In this document: one piece after another, positions 42,818 through 60,476 of the stretch | Position numbering within the stretch: the stretch's first letter is position 1 | Layout: each line of letters opens with the position of its first letter | Assembly (NCBI GenBank): GCA_021397835.1 | Contig: JAJFZO010000168.1 | Span: 6,510,001 to 6,574,000, forward strand | Direction of reading: 5' to 3' | Source: Moringa oleifera | Taxonomy: Eukaryota; Streptophyta; Magnoliopsida; Brassicales; Moringaceae | Length of the DNA stretch: 64,000 bases | Made by a program: the position numbers and the translations under genes | The notes under the pieces: generated by a model | What the model was told of the DNA's origin: nothing | Database searches by the model: none | Seen by the model: only the letters and a program-made list of their open reading frames with translations

Positions 42818-43290
42818 TTTTTAAGAACTAGATTGCCCAAGTTTAGAACCTGTAAAACAGGCTTGGTTGCTCGTCTTTTTGGATTTGCACCCACACACAG
42901 TCTGTACCGTCGAACATCAGGATTTCGCCATTATCGTTTACCCCAATCTTTCCGGAACTCCCGAGTGACCGGCTTGTCTGGGTTGGCCACCCAAAGTGCT
43001 CTGACTGATGTCAAGTTCTCGGTCCAGATACCTACGTGCCTGTTACTCGAACGCTCGGAGCTGAAGAAGCCCAGTTCAGAGATCCTGTTGGGGAAACCAA
43101 GGTCTCCCTATCAGAGAGAAACTCAATGGGGGACAAGACTTCTGTTCCTGATTTTGCAGTGAAGATGGTTAACATGGAAGAGATAAGAATGAAACAGAGC
43201 ACAGAAAAGAAGGAAGCCATTGCTTTTTGGGCAGAAAGGTATATGATCGAAATGAGATTGTAGAGATTGCAATGGTTAAGTTCCCTTTAT
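42322..43290. repeat. Inverted duplication (hairpin-forming) of F-like exon 1
   Basis: Left arm about 42322-42817 (plus orientation) and right arm about 42818-43290 (minus orientation) are two copies of the same F-like sequence facing each other. They share long exact runs; for example the 38 bases at 42533-42570 are the exact reverse complement of 43040-43077. Within that run both arms read CTCCGAGCGTT where gene F has CCCCGAGGGTT, so the arms are closer to each other than to F there. The left arm runs about 23 bases further into the gene than the right arm, leaving a short loop at about 42795-42817. RNA crossing the junction would form a hairpin of roughly 470 bp with mismatches. Confidence 0.9.
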
Positions 43291-43690
43291 AGTTGGTGAG
43301 TTTGAAAAAGTCAAATCAAAGACCTTTGAAGAGTAACGAACATCATCAATGCAGAAGTTGAATTTCCATGGATTTCATTCCACAAGTCAAACTTTTATTG
43401 CACTTAGGCGTCATCTGAAGACTTAAGTCTGCTTAAAATGGGAGGCTGTACCAGAAAATCTGCTTAGCATTAATGAGATTGTAAATTTTCTATTTTGAAG
43501 AACGAAACTAACCTTCATATCATTAATTTCAGAAACTGTTAAGGTTGACTGTAGAGTTTTGTTGACTCTCAGAATTTGACTCTGTATTTCTGATGAAACT
43601 GATGAGAACCAAAACAGCCCTGGCATGCCTGAAGAAGATGATCAAGCCCATGGAATCAAATTTAAATTATTTATTAGGCCCAGGGCCGCC
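42818..43690 (-). pseudogene. E-right: truncated lectin-kinase promoter and exon 1, antisense
   Basis: Minus-strand copy of the F promoter, leader and start of exon 1. From 43690 to 43290 it matches the F upstream region (for example TTTCTGGTACAGCCTCCCA at about 43439-43457 versus 50289-50307). The ATG at 43220 is intact and opens a normal signal peptide (MASFFSVLCFILISSML). A 1-base deletion near PTG shifts the frame, which stops at 43032 after 62 codons. A TATAAA (43286-43291, minus) is present about 66 bases above the ATG where F has a different sequence. This arm could therefore drive transcription across the junction. Confidence 0.8.
43286..43291 (-). promoter_or_regulatory. TATA-like box above E-right
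   Basis: TATAAA on the minus strand in the context CCAACTATAAAGGGAAC. The aligned place in the F promoter (about 50455-50475) reads CAACCGCAGAAGGGAAC and has no TATA. Distance to the ATG at 43220 suits a short 5' UTR. Use in vivo is inferred. Confidence 0.5.
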
Positions 43691-46600
43691 AGATTCAATT
43701 AACTTTGTGTCTGAAGGTTGTGTACCAATTTTCTGGAGGTGTATTTTAAAATAATTTATATTTATTTAATTATTTTAGAATCACAATATTAATTTATTAT
43801 AAAATCAATTCTCAAATGTCATGACTTAATATTAATTCATTACAAAAGTCAATACTCAAATATTATGGCCGCTAATTTTTTTTACATAAATTACAAAACT
43901 CAGCTAAAAGATTAACTCAATAAATGATTTATATTTTGTTATAAAAGGAACCAAAAATTATAGTAGAAAACTAAGACGATATAAAAAGCGTTGAGTGAAA
44001 TTTGTAATGCAATAACAAGAAAGAGTAATCTTTTTTTTTTCTTCATCATTTTTATCTCAAATACATCTAGATAATTCTTGAAAAGACACAAATTAATTGT
44101 ATTATAATTATGATAATTAATGTACTATTCATGGGTTTAAGATAATGGGGGAAAATTGGTGAAAGAAGTAAGTTTAAGATTGGAAGAGTTTGAGATATTT
44201 CAAGCATCTTAGAATATGAGGAGCTGAGAACCTTCATCATGGAAGGAAATTGAATGGACATTCACCATAGTAGTCATAACACTCCGCTTTGGATGTCCAT
44301 GCATAAAAAATATGGTTCATTAAAACTTTGATAGAAAAAAGCCCCATGATGCCTAGTGAAAGAAAAACTTTAGTGATGTGTGTTTCAGTATGTTCTTTTA
44401 ATGTATCGTTCTTTCAATTAAGCTATGCATGCAACATATTCATAGTGTTATGAAAATGTTGTTGATATTTGATAGGCTACATGCTTTCTGGATAAGTTGA
44501 ATCATTGATCTCAATCATATCTATTCTTAATTTGTTTTGTAGATGACAAGAAACTCTGCATAGTTTGAAAAAGTAGTTGATATAATTTACTTTATTGAAT
44601 GCAATAATATAGTATTATCACATGCGACTTGTCTGAGATTGCAAGCACCCATTTTGCAAAAATACTACAATGCTGCAATACAGTCAATTCTGCAATGCTG
44701 CAATACTACCTATTATTGCATTAAATGAAGGCTTGGACAAGGTCTATAAATATCCATCTTGACCAAAAGCTTAGAAGGGATTTTTGGAGAGGGAATGTGG
44801 AGGAGAGAATGTTAAGAAATTTTGAGAATTTGGAGAACATTTGGAGAAAATTATAAAAAATGGTAGATGGAATTGTAAAAAAATTTGAAGAGATTTTCTT
44901 TGGTAAGGAGAGATTTAGAGGAAAAATTTTCTAATATTGTTTTCTCTTGAAGAACAAGATAACTTTTTTTTTTGTGATTTTATCATTATTTTTTTCTTTA
45001 TTTTTGTTTTTTATGATTATTTCTTTTCACATATTTACTTAATTGGCATTATATATTCCTCTTGCACACATGTATCCTTTCACTTCTCTTCATGTTATTC
45101 TTACTTGTATTTTTATTTACCTTGTATATTGATATATTTATATTCCTCTATTTATAGATACATAATTTTTTTTTATACTTTCATGTTGAATACACGAAAA
45201 GTTAAGTAAAAAATAGATAGTATGTGAAAGTTATGAGAAAAAAATGTAATTTAATAGAAAATAGATGGGATGTGATGTATAAACTAAATGCAAATGAAGA
45301 AAGAGTGGTTAGGGAGGTAGCATATCCTTTTATGATTGGATAAATGAAATTTGCTTGAAAGAACCAAAAAAAGAAAAAAGATATGTAACTTTAAGATATT
45401 AAGGTTATTTTAAAATAATTAATTTAGATTATTTATAATATAAAATTATTAATTAAATTAAGTTTTATTTTTATTTTTTACTCAATTTTAACTACATTTT
45501 CAAAAAAGATGAAATCGCTTTGATGTTATTTTAATTTTAAAAAATTTAAAAAATATTTTAAAATTTTGAAAACATAAAATCATTCAAAGCAGTTATTTTA
45601 AAAAATTATTTTAAAAATAATAATATATGTTTTAAGCTTTTAAAAAGTATAAAAAAATCTCAAGAGAGAAATTTTTATATTTTTTATATAAGAAATATTT
45701 TTTTTAAAAGCAAAAATAAATAAAAATATATATTTTAGTTTTTGAGGGGTGTAAAAAAGTCTCAAGAGAGGTTTTTGTATTAAAAACTAATTAATATTTT
45801 TAAAAATATGAAAAAATCTCAAGAGAAAAGTTTTCATAGTTCTTAATAACAAAGAATTTATTTTAAAATATAAGTGTTTCCTGTTTTAAGAAGTATGAAA
45901 AATCTCAAGAGCGTGGTTTTCATATTTTTTTAATATAAAATTAATTTTTAAAATATTTATTTGATATTTTTTAAAAAATATAAAAAAAATTTCAAGAGAG
46001 ATCTTCGCACTCTCTAATATAAAATATTTTTCTAAGAAATGTGAAAAAGATTTCAAAAGAGGATTTTTATATTTAAAAATATATTTATAAAAAATTTAAT
46101 AAAAATATTTATATTTTTTAAAATATTTTATGTATATGATCCTCAATTCATTTTTATTTTTAATTAATAGAATTATAAAAGTTAAATTTAAGGTTTATAT
46201 TTAAAATATTAAATATTAGTTATTTGCTTGAGTTAGGGTCATGAGATTTCAAAATTATTTATATGTTATACATAATGTGGCTATGCATATACATCAAAAT
46301 GTCATTAAATTCACATGAATCACAACAAAAAAATATTTTAACAATTAAAAAATTGAACTACAGTAAGACTCCCATATTCTCTATTATAAAAAAAATATAT
46401 TTTAAGATTAGAGGTTAAGTAAGAGTGAAACCTTTACATCTTCTCTCATAAAATGATTTCAAGAATTAAAGATAAAACAAGAGTTAAACCTTTATATTCT
46501 TCAAAATATTAAAATTTCACTTGTTTTCATATCATGTACATTTCTTTTCAGATATATTTTTAAGAATTAAATTTAAAAATTAAATAAATATCAAAACCGA
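43691..46600. other. AT-rich region left of the copia remnant
   Basis: No supported gene; the ORF at 44937-45209 is a hydrophobic low-complexity frame. A 14-base phrase CAATGCTGCAATAC occurs at 44668 and 44693 (25-bp period). A degenerate tandem repeat lies at 45.63-46.08 kb. Confidence 0.5.
45630..46085. repeat. Degenerate tandem repeat built on TCTCAAGAGAG
   Basis: Six units of the form AAGTATGAAAAAATCTCAAGAGAG followed by a TTTTTATATT tail. The core TCTCAAGAGAG or a variant begins near 45658, 45760, 45817, 45903, 45990 and 46051, so spacing varies from 57 to 102 bases. The core is itself almost palindromic. Origin unknown. Confidence 0.6.
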
Positions 46601-46749
46601 AAAATAATCATGATCAATTGATACCAATTTTTTAAATCGCTTCAAGAATTTGACATCGATCGAAGATAAGTGGTGACAGAGATCGACCTTTATGTGAATC
46701 GAATATTACATAATTAGTCAATTATATTATAAAATAAAAAAATATCATA

Positions 46750-47880
46750 TTAGTCGTTTCTTGAAGATAACAAAGTATGTATTTTTGATTCTATTCCATT
46801 GTCTTTACGGTAAAGAAGAGTTATATCTTGCCAACAAATTTACTGAAAATGCTTTCTTAGATCGTGTATTATTAGCAAGATACATTAACGCACATGATTG
46901 AACTAAGATACGGTACTTTTAAGACTTAGCATTTCTTCATTATTTTCTTAAGGTCGAAAATGATCTTTTTTTTATATCGAATGGTTTAACAACCATTTGG
47001 GTACTCAACGGATGTATTTTATCCATATAGATCATTGCTTAAAACATTCCCTGTGTGTAATAAGATTAATGGATGAGAATTTTATTTGTTGAATGCTCCA
47101 TTGTAGATCAAGATAAAACTTTTGTCTTTCTTAGGTCTTTTATTTCAAATTCTTTTTTTAGATAATTTTTTGCTTTAAGAAATTCATCAAGGACACTAAT
47201 AATATTTATATCATCAATAAAAACTACAATCATAACGAATTAAAAATATATATATTTTTAATAAAGATGCATGGGTAAATAGAATAATTCTTATATTTAG
47301 CAAATAATTACTAAAATAATTATACCACAAGCCTCCAGATTGTCTTAGCCCACATAATGACTTTTGTAATTTGATAGAATACATTTCCCGAGAACTTAAT
47401 TATATGCTTTAGACATTTTAAATCTTTAAGGAATTTTTATACAAATATTTCTATCAAGTGAACCATAAAAATAAATTGCATGTGCAACCACATCCATAAC
47501 ATGCATACTTAGATTTTCATGAATTGATACTAATAAAAAATTTTAGCGTTTTTGCATTTGCCATAAGAGAATATATATCTTTATAATCAATACTAAGCCT
47601 TTATGAGAAACCTTGTGTAACAAGTCATACTTTATATCAAATAATCTCATTTTCCTTGTTTCATTTTCAGATAAAAACCCATTTATAACCCATTGGTTTT
47701 ATATCCTTTAATGTCTGGATTTCTATTCCAAAAACTTAATGTTTTATAAGCGAGTCTAATTCAACTTGAATTGTATCTTTCAATTTTAATCGATAATGTT
47801 TATATTTCTCTATATATAGAAAGTTGGAAATATCAATTTTTTTTGTCATAAAATTTTACACTTTTATTTTTTATCTTAAA
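46750..47880 (-). mobile_element. Degenerate Ty1-copia retrotransposon pol fragment
   Basis: Read on the minus strand this stretch matches, in all three frames with many stops, the copia reverse transcriptase and the start of RNase H. Recognisable steps in order are GYKWVF, LVTQGFS, IDYKDIYSLMA, IKLQKSLCGLRQSG, a decayed YVDD-like region, EFEIKDL, and the SVNLLARY stretch near the downstream end. No intact integrase, gag or paired LTRs were recognised. It is an old dead copy. Direction is opposite to the kinase genes. Confidence 0.8.
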
Positions 47881-50290
47881 AATAATGTCATGTTTTATTA
47901 TAAGTTGGTTTTTTTTTAATTAAGTAAAGAGACCAAAATAATAGAATTCAACTATTATTATCTTTTTATGATTTTTTAATTTTGATTTATTTTTAAATTT
48001 ATATTTAACTAATTGAATCTATACATTTAAAATCTTACATAATTTTTATCATTGATTTTTTATTATCATTTATTATTTATTAATTTATTGATTTATTAAA
48101 TAAGATTTATAAATGTTTATATGAACATATAAACTAAGCAAATCCACCTCGCACATATATATGAGTGAGATTTATGGATTTTCTTTTTTTCAATCTCATT
48201 GGATAATATTTAATCAATTATAAGGAGTAACGGTGACAATAATATTCACCAAATCTATGGGTTTCACATATAATAGAATTAAGTATCTAAACGTGATCAA
48301 TAGTTTTCGTGAATACTAAGTAACAAAGAGGTGAGTTAAAAATTGATATATACATGTATATTCAAAATTGATAATATCTTTAAAATGTATATCACCTTTA
48401 TAATCAAATAATACATGAAAACAAAACACTTAGCTTGCGTCTATGGAATTGGCAAAAATCTAAATAGCCATTTATACTATGTATGCATGATTTTGTCTTC
48501 ATAGTTTGGAGGACATATTTAACAACAAGAGTTTTATTATCTTAAGCATATCTAGATTGCAATTACCCATTAAAAAACATTATATTTATTATAATACATG
48601 AATATATAATACGCTTAATTTTAAGCTTCACATCACATTAAAAAATTTGAAATAACACTTCTTTCGATTTTTTTGGAGGACTATTGAGTTGTGTACATTT
48701 GATAATTCAACGGACTTAGGTGATGTAAAGTGAGAGCATTGAAGGTCATCGATCTCCCCCAATTAATACATAATTGACTAGCATGTATTACAAAAATTAT
48801 TGGAACATGCAAGCAACATAAATAAGGTAGTCAGAACACTAGCTTGAACGAAGTTGCCATCATAAGTAGCAAAAATTGTTAAAATATACAAATATATATA
48901 TATATATATTTAAAAAAATATGCAAAAATATATACAAAATGATAAATAACAAAAAAGTAGATGATAATATAAAAATTAAATGGTAAAATAATATAAACAA
49001 AATTGTAAAATTAAAAATGTACTATACGAGAAAAGTCAAATAATAAGATAGTGTAAATCAATGGGCACGATATCATAAAGTGAAAGGCAACATCAAAAAG
49101 GTAAGATGCTAAAGAAATCAAATGGTAACATAACATATTAAAATTGGTACGAGAACGTAAAACGAATGATAAGATAATAACAAAAAGTAGCAAGATAAAG
49201 GAGCATAAAGGCACCAAATTGGCTTGACTACTAAAGCTAATTTGACATGGCACGAAGTGCGTGATACCGATTGCAAATTGGTAAGAACTCAAACTTTAAA
49301 TGACAAGAAAACTGCCATGCTAAATAATGCAAACCTAGTAAACCAATGGATAAAACTCGCAGCCTATGCATAAAGTTGACAACATGAATTTCATTTTGCA
49401 TTTCTAATCTACTTGAAATGAAAAGTGTGATGATCAAAGGGTATAAACATATTTTTAATAGCACATAACCCAACAACAAAGCTAACCACAAGATTGAATT
49501 GAAAGAAACTTATTTTCAGAAGCTTTTATTTAAAAAATAAAATTAAAAAGACCAAAAAATTTATTTCTCATGGTTTTCAAAATAATTTATAGAAAATTGA
49601 GCAATAAAAAAGGTTGAATCTTTAATTTTAATGATTTTGTTGATAAAATGATATTTTTATTGGGTTCCACAAAATTTGTCAACTCACAAAATCATTGAGA
49701 AAACAGATAAAAGAACAATGAAAAATTAAGTGAAAAGGGGCTTTAATGGTGTGAAAAAAAAAATGATGAAACAGATAATTAACATGATCTTGCATTTTTC
49801 AAATTAAGGCTAATTTTATAATTTTACTTCAAATGAAGAAAATATTTTTGAACAATAAACTATTGATAAGATAGTTTTATAAATTACCTTATTCTAAATC
49901 CCTAAAATATTATCCAAATTTCTTGAGTTCTTAAGATCCCAAAAGCAAACATATACATAGTTGACTGATTCTGGCTGCCCTGGCTTAATCATGGGCTTAA
50001 TCATTAAATAATTAAATATGATTTCATGGGTTTAGTCATCAAATAATTAAATATGATTTCTTTTTTTTTTTGGGTAAAAATATGATTTCATCGGCTTAAT
50101 GGTCCTCTTCAAGCATGTCATGGCTGCTCCGGTTCTCATTATTTTCATTAGGAATGCAAAGTCAAAGTCTGGGAGTCAGCAGACTCCATAGTCAACCTTA
50201 CAGTTTGTGGAATTAATTATATGAAGGTTAGCTTAATTATTTAAGGTAGAAGATTTATATTGTCATTAATGCTGATAAACAAAACAGGTT
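47881..50290. other. AT-rich non-coding region before kinase F
   Basis: No gene recognised. A run of short phrases such as AAATGGTAAAATAATA and AATGATAAGATAATAACA recurs between 48.9 and 49.2 kb (low complexity). A phrase TTAATCATTAAATAATTAAATATGATTTCATGGGTTTAGTCATC near 49998-50042 repeats itself imperfectly. The last few hundred bases are the F promoter. Confidence 0.45.
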
Positions 50291-50548
50291 TTCTGGTACA
50301 GCCTCCCAATTTAGGCAAACATAAGTCTTCCAAAAAACGCCTGAGCTAGAATGAGAGGTTGACTTGTGGGACCAAGTCCATGGAAATTCAACTTCTTCAA
50401 TGACGATGTTCGTTATTCTTCAAAGGTCTCTCTGATTTGACTTTTCTGAACTCATCAACCGCAGAAGGGAACTTAGCCATTGCAATCTCAACAGTATCGT
50501 TTCTGATCATACACCTTTCCTCACCAAAAAAAATAAAAAATAGAAAAA

Positions 50549-56130
<5,582 letters not shown>

Positions 56131-56339
56131 AGATATAATATTTAGAACAAAATGTACATAGTACATAAAATATATATAGTTTTGATATAATGATCCTAGT
56201 TTCTTATTTCAGAAAATTCCAATGATGTGTGAAGCTGAAATTATCTATGTAACTAGTACTACAGAAACTTGTATTCCATTTTGAATAATTGATGCCATAA
56301 TATCCTTATAAGATATGTTGTGATGGACTGAAGGTATTG

Positions 56340-56880
56340 AACACTCATGAGAGTTAAAAAAAAAAAAAAAAAAAGAATGGGCAGAAGTCCGGTTGACTGA
56401 TGCAAGCTAGAACAGAAATTAAGAGAGTGTTGGTAATTAGGAAAGGTAGATATGCATAAAATAATAATTCAAAGATAATAATATATCAATAAAAAGGAGA
56501 TAACAAACAAATTTACATAATTGGATAATATGTTTTTAACGATGAAACATTACACAAGATATTCTTTACTAGAAAATAGACAAAAGAACTAAGAACTTCA
56601 CAACTCTTTACTTGTAAAAAATACGCAATATAAAATTGCGATGTTTAAAATCTTTCACCCCTTTTAAGTATTTATATAATAAAAACAAGGATAAGATAAT
56701 TATCAAATATGACAAGCATTATCTCTAACAAAGATGATAATTACCTTCAATATATGAGATAGGTTCCACGAAAGTTTATAATAAAAGATAAAGACGTAAA
56801 GAAGCTTTGGTGGAAGTTCTTTACTTCTATATACATTGCAATTGGGAAATCACTGCATCTATGCACTGTATGCTCTAACC
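56340..56880. other. Segment unique to the 3' flank of F
   Basis: The 3' flanks of G and H agree with F up to about 56335 and again from about 56890, but here F has an unrelated AT-rich stretch starting with a run of 19 A. It could be an insertion in F. No terminal repeats were identified. Confidence 0.4.
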
Positions 56881-57039
56881 TTTCAACAATTTTCTTGATC
56901 ATGTTTATATGTCAGATTGGCCAGTAAAATATATAAGAACTTTTCGCTTGAAAAGGAAAAAAATCATCTGACACTCTTTGGTAGCACAATAGGAGTCATA
57001 AAATTAATGTACAAGAATAATGAAGAGTAAAATTAGCCG

Positions 57040-57250
57040 ATTAGTGTAATCAAAAGCATGGGACATGCACATGTATTAGTGTCACAAAGTGGAATTGAGC
57101 ATAAGGGAGGAGGATGAAATGTAGAGAGAATCAAAGAGAAGATTTGGTTTACCTCATTCATTTTTCGATTTAGCTTCAGACATCCAAAGCTGAAAAGGCT
57201 GCTTCCTGTACTGGAAGGCAAATGAAAAGATATCAAGTTCGACATGCTGA
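57040..57250 (-). repeat. Copy 1 of a repeated flanking module of unknown function
   Basis: On the minus strand it reads GCAGCCTTTTCAGCTTTGGATGTCTGAAGC, then AATGAATGAGGTAAAC (a donor-like AG/GTAA), then a CCTCCTCCCTTATGCTC tract. A second copy lies inverted at 58255-58410 and a third, in the same direction as this one, at about 63600-63785. A weaker relative without the CCT tract may be at 57945-58005 (minus). It travels with the 3' flanks of F, G and H. Confidence 0.65.
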
Positions 57251-57889
57251 AAACTATTAAATATTGATTCTGATATCTTAGATTTTATTTACAAAATAAA
57301 GAGCAAATAATCAATATTATCTGTATTAATGAGGCAACCTGATTAACAACAAAAGGAAAAGATTATGCAATCTCATTGAGAAAAAAAATGATATATATCA
57401 TTATTGGTATGGTGTTATTATCCAGAAAAAGGCTCATGAATCCTAACTCTAATACATTCCAACCGTTCATAGAATGGTCATGAAATGACCCTTGGCGAGT
57501 ATCCAGAAAAAAGGCTCTTTATCAAGTTTATCCATGCCTAAATATCCCGAAAAATTTGTAGAGGTTTTCAAAAATTAATAGTAACAAATAACAACCTGTG
57601 GATTTAATCCATGAATATTGGGTAAGCCTCCTTTCATCCATGAATATTAGTCGATAAAAGAATTAAATATAACGTATTTTTAATTTGGAACAAATTTTAC
57701 CAAGATAGCACATCATCAACACATTATGAGTTATAAAACTTAAAAGAGGATGACCTGATTACATAAAAACAATGAAAAATGTTTAGTTTAGACTTACACA
57801 ATCAGAAAAGCATTAAGACAGCTAAAAGCATTTGTGTCATAAGCATAGGATAGAGTATGATAGCATGAGAATAAACTAGACATGGAATG

Positions 57890-57894
57890 AAAAG

Positions 57895-57944
<50 letters not shown>
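57890..57944. repeat. A-run followed by (AT)n microsatellite
   Basis: A tract of A bases runs into about 35 bases of alternating AT (57910-57944), near the centre of the F/G tail-to-tail inverted repeat. Confidence 0.9.
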
Positions 57945-57949
<5 letters not shown>

Positions 57950-58254
57950 TCAGTTGTCCATTTCCATTTAGATAAAAGTTTTCCAAGTCAAAAAGGTTGC
58001 ATCCTGCATTATATAAAGAGAGAAATAGAAAGAAAAAAAAAGTTAAACATATATAAGAGTATGATATATATCTAACTATTGGTTAACACATTTTACAAAA
58101 ATAACATAATATCTTTGATATATGTTATATCTTATATCCAGAAGTGCGATTGTCGTTGACATTTCAACCATAATCTTTCTTCTTGAAAACAATCCTCACA
58201 ACTTTGCAATTTGTTTTACTTGATACCTTTTTTTTTTTCCTCTTTCCCATATAG

Positions 58255-58410
58255 AATGCAGTCTTTCAGCTTTGGATATCTCAACTTAATCCGAAATTGA
58301 TGAATGAAGTAAATGATATCTTCCCTTCGATTCTCTCTGCGTCTCCTCCTCCTTCCTTATGCTCATCATCACTTAGTAACACTAATGCATTTTCATGTCG
58401 TATGCTTTTA
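58255..58410 (+). repeat. Copy 2 of the flanking module, inverted
   Basis: Plus-strand sequence GCAGTCTTTCAGCTTTGGATATCTC, AATGAAGTAAATG, and CTCCTCCTTCCTTATGCTCATC match the reverse complement of 57050-57210. Here the donor-like GAGGTAA is GAAGTAA. This fixes the inverted-repeat relation between the F and G flanks. Confidence 0.65.
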
Positions 58411-58974
58411 CACTATAATTGGTTATTTTTACTCTTATTCATTATATATGTACATTGGTTTATAATTCAAAATATGTTGATAAAGTGTAAGTCTACGAAG
58501 AATTTTTTTTTTCCTTCTTTTCGAATGACCAAAATTCTTATATTTTACTAGCCAATTTGCCGTATAGACATGTTAAGAAAAACCCTAGAAAGAAAGAGAA
58601 TAAAAGGATATCGTACATAAAAGCTCTCATTTCCTTCCTACTGCATAGCTTTAGCTGTCACAACATTGTATGTAGAACTGAAAAACTCCATGGTTGCTGT
58701 TCTATCTTCGAATCAGTACACAGAACACCCTTGTTTTACACTTCGACTTACACCTTCAATCTCTAGGAGTTTCCATCATAATATATCTTGTAAAGATACT
58801 AACATTAATGGTTTAAAACCCTGCATTAGGAGCACTAGTTTCTTCAATGCTACATAGATACTTTCAGCTTCACGTAGCAATGGCATTCTCAGAGGAAGAA
58901 GCTAAGATTACATGAAAACAGTAATTATATACGTTACATACAACTTGTTCTCATTGTCCATCTACTGTCCATCT

Positions 58975-60476
58975 AACCTTGTACAAGTTTACATCGAGAG
59001 TACGAAAATTTCTCAAGGAGGATGGCCCTAAACCTATTTAATAATCTTGATGAGTAACAGAACTAGGTTCCTTTGATTGAGGAACCACTGAAAAATTATT
59101 CATATCTAACATAAACAATACCGATGACGTTCGTGGTCTGTCTTCTGCAAGCAGTTTGTACACACAACAGGCCTACTTGGACATACTGTACCTCACCACT
59201 TCATCAGAGCAAAAGGATCCCTCCATGAATTCATATAATAGCTGCAAATGGTTCTCTTCATTCCATAGCTTCCTTGCCTCAACAAGTTCCATTTCAATAA
59301 ATAAACATTGCAATTCACATGAGAGATTGAGCACTTATACATATAAATGCTTTACTTACATTTCCTACAAGGTCGAGGTCATGGTCAGCGTGACTGAAAT
59401 TCCAATTCCTCCAGCCACTTATTATCTCCATAACTTGAGAACCAAAGCTGTATATGAATAATTTCACCAAAACTGTCCATATATTGCATGTTTTAGAGAT
59501 ATATATGTAGTAACTTCATACGCCAAGGAAAGAACTTAAACACTTCTAAAAGACACTGATGTATTTGTAATCCAACTGTATGCTTAGGCAACTTATACAA
59601 TGTTTCCATCACTCCCCCCCCGTCATTTGTCCAGTCTGAACTCCTTCAAAAATTCTTGCTAACCCAAAATCTAAAACTTTGGGATTAATATTGTTGTAAG
59701 TAATATGTTTTTTGCTTTGAGATCCCTGTGAATTATTCTTAGTCATGAATCTTGGTGGAGATAAAGAAGTCATTGTGCAATACCAGTAAGAATGTTAAAT
59801 CGCTACCTCCAAGTTAGTAACTTTTTTAATAGTTTGATATGTGAGAAGTAAATAATCAAGAAGAGAAGATAGTTACCCAAAGATTACAATGTCATACTCA
59901 CCTGAAAAGTACAGTGAAAAGAAGAAAAGAACCAACAGAATTAGAAATTTGATATCAAGTTTTAGATGGCTGACCAAATAGGAAATAGATCAGGCTTTTG
60001 TTTGGCATGCATTCATAAATCAGAATTCTCTCATCTTCACGGACGCTGCAGCCTAAAAGCCTAACTAGGTTCCAGTGCTAAATGCTTGAGAATAAAAGAA
60101 CTTCATTGGTGGAAGTCTCGTAGTTCCCGCCTGACTTCCTTGTGAGCTTCTTTACAGTTATTTCCTCTGCATTAGAAATAAACCCCACAGAATTTTACAT
60201 TGAACATAAGTATTGTTTCATATTCACCATGTAACATATCTAGTCAACAATGATAGTCCTTGTTCCTTCAAAGCACTCTGTCACATAGAAGTGACCAATG
60301 GAAAGGAGAATTTGCCTTGTATATGACACCAAACCTACCACGTCCAATCTTCTTTTCGCCTGAGAAATGATTAGTTGTAGTAGAAATGCTAGCCAGGTTA
60401 GAACTAGGTAAATCTAATTGTTCCTCTTCTTGGCCTTCTTCTACAGGATCTAGAACTGCTATATTCATACTTTGGC
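58975..60476 (-). pseudogene. Pseudogene G: kinase half of an F-like receptor kinase
   Basis: Minus-strand remnant of F exons 3 to 7; no lectin, PAN or membrane exons. Exon 3 (60476-60316) reads PSSNLASISTTTNHFSGEKK and GRGRFGVIYK (F has [10 protein letters not shown]); its donor is GC where F has GT. Exon 4 (about 60165-59975) has lost its first 18 or so bases and has a stop in the region matching SNLQHRNL. Exon 5 (about 59800-59622) still shows [10 protein letters not shown], but the following part is frameshifted. Exon 6 (about 59460-59357) keeps LEIISG-like sequence (VMEIISGWRNWNF). Exon 7 (about 59290-58985) is broken by frame changes. It cannot make a kinase. Its 3' flank matches H better than F. 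Confidence 0.85.

Noticed and set aside
42509..43162. 217-codon ORF across the hairpin junction as a real protein
   Set aside because: Its second half is antisense to a lectin-kinase exon and its first codon is TTG. It is a by-product of the inverted duplication.
44937..45209. 90-codon hydrophobic ORF
   Set aside because: T-rich low-complexity sequence coding Phe/Ile/Tyr strings; no start context or homology recognised.
57033..57245. Minus-strand 70-codon ORF in the flanking module as a gene
   Set aside because: The frame is not kept in the other two copies of the module, and a donor-like site interrupts it.
60268..60468. Separate small kinase gene on the minus strand
   Set aside because: It is exon 3 of pseudogene G read through a GC donor; the later exons follow on the same strand with stops.
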